Origin: Collinsella sp.
Lineage (GTDB): Bacteria > Actinomycetota > Coriobacteriia > Coriobacteriales > Coriobacteriaceae
Length of the DNA stretch: 31,369 bases
Assembly (NCBI GenBank): GCA_019414515.1
Contig: DXLX01000039.1
Coordinates: 1-31,369 of the forward strand
Direction: 5' to 3'
Both the position numbers and the translations under genes were made by a program. Under the pieces are notes generated by a model. The model saw nothing but the letters and a program-made list of their open reading frames with translations, had not been told where the DNA came from and ran no database searches. Positions within the stretch are counted from its first letter, which is position 1; each line of letters opens with the position of its first letter. This document shows, one piece after another, positions 29,480 through 31,369 of the stretch.

Positions 29480-31369
29480 GTGAGGTTCAAACGCTGGTGG
29501 AGTGCCCCGTTATCGTTGGCACGGCGGGTCACGTTGACCACGGTAAGTCCGCACTGATCGAGGCGCTGACCGGCAAGAATCCCGACCGTCTGGAGGTTGA
29601 GCGTCGCCGGGGCATGACGGTGGAGCTGGGCTTTGGCGAACTGGCACTGCCGAGCGGCAAGATCGTTGGCCTTGTCGACGTGCCGGGCCACGCGCATTAC
29701 CTGCGCGCTATGGTGCAGGGTGCGACAGGCATCGACGTTGCCGTGCTGGTGGTCTCTGCCGTTGAGGGCGTAATGCCGCAGACCCGCGAGCACGTGCATG
29801 TGCTGGAGCTGTTGGGCGTTACGCATATGGTGGTCGCGCTGACGATGTGCGACCTGGCCGACGCCGAGATGACCGAGCTTGCCGAGCTCGATGTCGATGA
29901 CTTTTTGTCGGGCACCGTGTTTGCGGGCGCGCCGATCGTGCCCGTGTCGTCCAAGACGGGCGAGGGGATCGACGGGCTGCTTGCGGTGCTCGACGAGCAG
30001 GTGGGTGTTTGCTGGGGTGCCTGTCGCGACCGTGCCGAGCGGAGCGATGCCGCGCCTCGTCTGCCGATTGACCGCTGCTTTACGATCAAGGGCGTCGGCA
30101 CTGTCGTGACGGGAACGCTGCATGATGCGCCGGTTGCGGTGGGCGACGAGCTGATGGCTTTGCCGTCGCGTACGGTCTGTCGCGTGCGCGGGATTCAGGT
30201 GCATGGCGATACGCCGCGCGCGCTGCCTGGTCAGCGTGTGGCGCTCAACCTAGTTGGTGACGGTGTCGCGGCGCTTGACCGTGGCGAGATGCTGGGCGTG
30301 GCGGACCGCTTTGGCCAGACGTTGCGCTTTATGATGACGTTCACCTACCTGGGCCGCGAGGGCACCAAGCCGCGCGTGCTCGAGTCGGGCGCGCGTGTGC
30401 ATGTGATGGCCGGCACGGCCGAGGTCGTCGGCCGCATCATGCTTTTGGAGGGCGAGGCCCCCATGGCGGTGGGCGAGACCCGTACCGTGCAGGTGCGCCT
30501 GGAGGAGCCGCTGCCGCTGTGTGCCGGAGACCATGCCGTGGTGCTGTCGTATTCGCCCGTTATGCTCATCGGCGGCGGGCGCGTGCTGCTTTCGCGCTGC
30601 CGTCGCTCGCGCGAGCTTTCTGCCGGCGAGCGCGCACTGTTTGCGGCGCTTGAGTCCGGCGATATCGCGGGCGGTGTGGGTGCTTGGCTGGCGCTGCAGA
30701 TGCTGCCGGTTACGGCGGTTGATGTTGCCGAGGCTTTGGATCTTGGCGTCGGCGAGGTCGATGCCGCACTGCGCGGGTTGGTGTCGCAGGGCTCCGTTCG
30801 CAAGCTTGCCGTGGGTGATGCGGCCCTCTTTGCGGACGCCGTGGTGCTCGACGCCGCGATGGATGCTCTGGCGGCGACCCTGTCAGCCATGCATGCGGCG
30901 TCTCCCAAGGAGACGGGCTTTACGCCCGGCGCCGTTGCCCATGCTGCGTGGCCTTCCGCTGATGAAGGCGTTGCCGCGGCTCTGATTGCCGAGGGCTGCT
31001 CGCGCGGCGTGTGTGCCTCCGAGGGCGCCGAGGTGTTCGACCCGCACTCCGCTGCCGCCGCGGCGCGTGTGGTGCGCGAGGCCTGCGAACGTATCGTTGC
31101 CTTGCTGGACGAAGCCGGCCTCGATGCACCGACATTGCCCGAGGTGGGCGAGCAGTTGCAGCTCGGCCGCGACACTATGACGCGCGCCCTGCGCGAGCTT
31201 TCGCTCAATCGCTCTATCGTTAAGGTCGAGCGCGACGTTGCCCTGTCCGCTGCCGCCGAGGCCCATGCACGTGAACTCGTCGCCGCCGCCATTGAGGCAG
31301 CCGGCGGCGCTGCCACCACGAGCGTGCTGCGCGAGGCCCTGGGCGTGTCGCGCAAACGCGCCATCAGCA
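29476..31369 (+). CDS. selB: Selenocysteine-specific elongation factor SelB (3'-truncated)
   Basis: The reading frame is open to the window end (631 codons), so the C terminus is missing. SelB delivers Sec-tRNA-Sec to the ribosome at UGA codons next to a SECIS hairpin. GTPase motifs: G1 'GTAGHVDHGKSALIEALTG', G2 'ERRRGMTVELGF', G3 'LVDVPGHAHYLRAM'. G4 reads 'ALTMCDLAD', with Met where (N/T)K.D has Lys. Domains II/III follow ('RCFTIKGVGTVVTGTL', 'QVHGDTPRALPGQRVALNL'), and from about residue 370 the winged-helix repeats that bind the SECIS loop. Start ATG 29476 overlaps the selA stop. The two SECIS-bearing genes in this window, selD and fdhF, are its local clients. Confidence 0.95.
   Translation, partial: MSEVQTLVECPVIVGTAGHVDHGKSALIEALTGKNPDRLEVERRRGMTVELGFGELALPSGKIVGLVDVPGHAHYLRAMVQGATGIDVAVLVVSAVEGVMPQTREHVHVLELLGVTHMVVALTMCDLADAEMTELAELDVDDFLSGTVFAGAPIVPVSSKTGEGIDGLLAVLDEQVGVCWGACRDRAERSDAAPRLPIDRCFTIKGVGTVVTGTLHDAPVAVGDELMALPSRTVCRVRGIQVHGDTPRALPGQRVALNLVGDGVAALDRGEMLGVADRFGQTLRFMMTFTYLGREGTKPRVLESGARVHVMAGTAEVVGRIMLLEGEAPMAVGETRTVQVRLEEPLPLCAGDHAVVLSYSPVMLIGGGRVLLSRCRRSRELSAGERALFAALESGDIAGGVGAWLALQMLPVTAVDVAEALDLGVGEVDAALRGLVSQGSVRKLAVGDAALFADAVVLDAAMDALAATLSAMHAASPKETGFTPGAVAHAAWPSADEGVAAALIAEGCSRGVCASEGAEVFDPHSAAAAARVVREACERIVALLDEAGLDAPTLPEVGEQLQLGRDTMTRALRELSLNRSIVKVERDVALSAAAEAHARELVAAAIEAAGGAATTSVLREALGVSRKRAIS

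Noticed and set aside
1..31369. CRISPR array, prophage or insertion sequence
   Set aside because: No regularly spaced direct repeats, and no transposase, integrase or phage structural genes were seen.

Overview
The window comes from a high-GC anaerobic bacterium with an active selenocysteine system. Gene content and style fit the Coriobacteriia, most likely a gut Collinsella-type organism: dense operons, strong GGAGG ribosome sites, a Hyf-type formate hydrogenlyase, and the SelD/YedF/Se-S carrier/cysteine desulfurase set. The taxon is inferred from this content, not from a marker gene.

Left part (1-6030), selenium and radical-dehydratase locus. Two paralogous 2-hydroxyacyl-CoA dehydratase-type subunits (the first cut by the window edge) are followed by their ATP-dependent activase. 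Then come selD, yedF, a small DUF3343 Se/S-carrier-like protein and a class V cysteine desulfurase, closed by a strong terminator. SelD is itself a selenoprotein (in-frame UGA at codon 17). Each dehydratase gene is followed by a copy of a roughly 100-nt imperfect palindrome whose two copies show compensatory base-pair changes.

Middle part (6054-10321), accessory region. It holds a BrnQ branched-chain amino-acid carrier, a tRNA-Pro(TGG)/tRNA-Gly(TCC) unit with its own promoter and terminator, and an AbiEi/DUF559-like gene bracketed by inverted copies of a second long palindrome. A minus-strand PIN-toxin/RelB-DinJ-type antitoxin pair follows, and then an AT-rich stretch of about 420 bp without genes that leads into the big operon.

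Right part (10322-31369), formate-to-hydrogen superlocus. The order is HydN-like ferredoxin, selenocysteine formate dehydrogenase H (UGA at codon 140), a HycB/HyfA ferredoxin subunit, HyfB-C-D-E-F membrane arm, HyfG (NiFe large subunit), HyfH, HyfI (small subunit), HycH-type maturation factor, HycI-type endopeptidase and the FocA formate channel, then a terminator. Downstream lie a second molybdopterin oxidoreductase, with Cys where FdhF has Sec, and selA-selB, selB being cut by the window end. Formate enters through FocA, is oxidised by FdhF, electrons pass through the ferredoxin-type subunits to the NiFe hydrogenase, and the three antiporter-like HyfB/D/F subunits may couple this to ion pumping. 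SelA and SelB, with SelD from the left locus, supply and insert the selenocysteine FdhF needs. tRNA-Sec (selC), the Hyp maturation genes and a dedicated regulator (FhlA/HyfR type) were not seen in this window.
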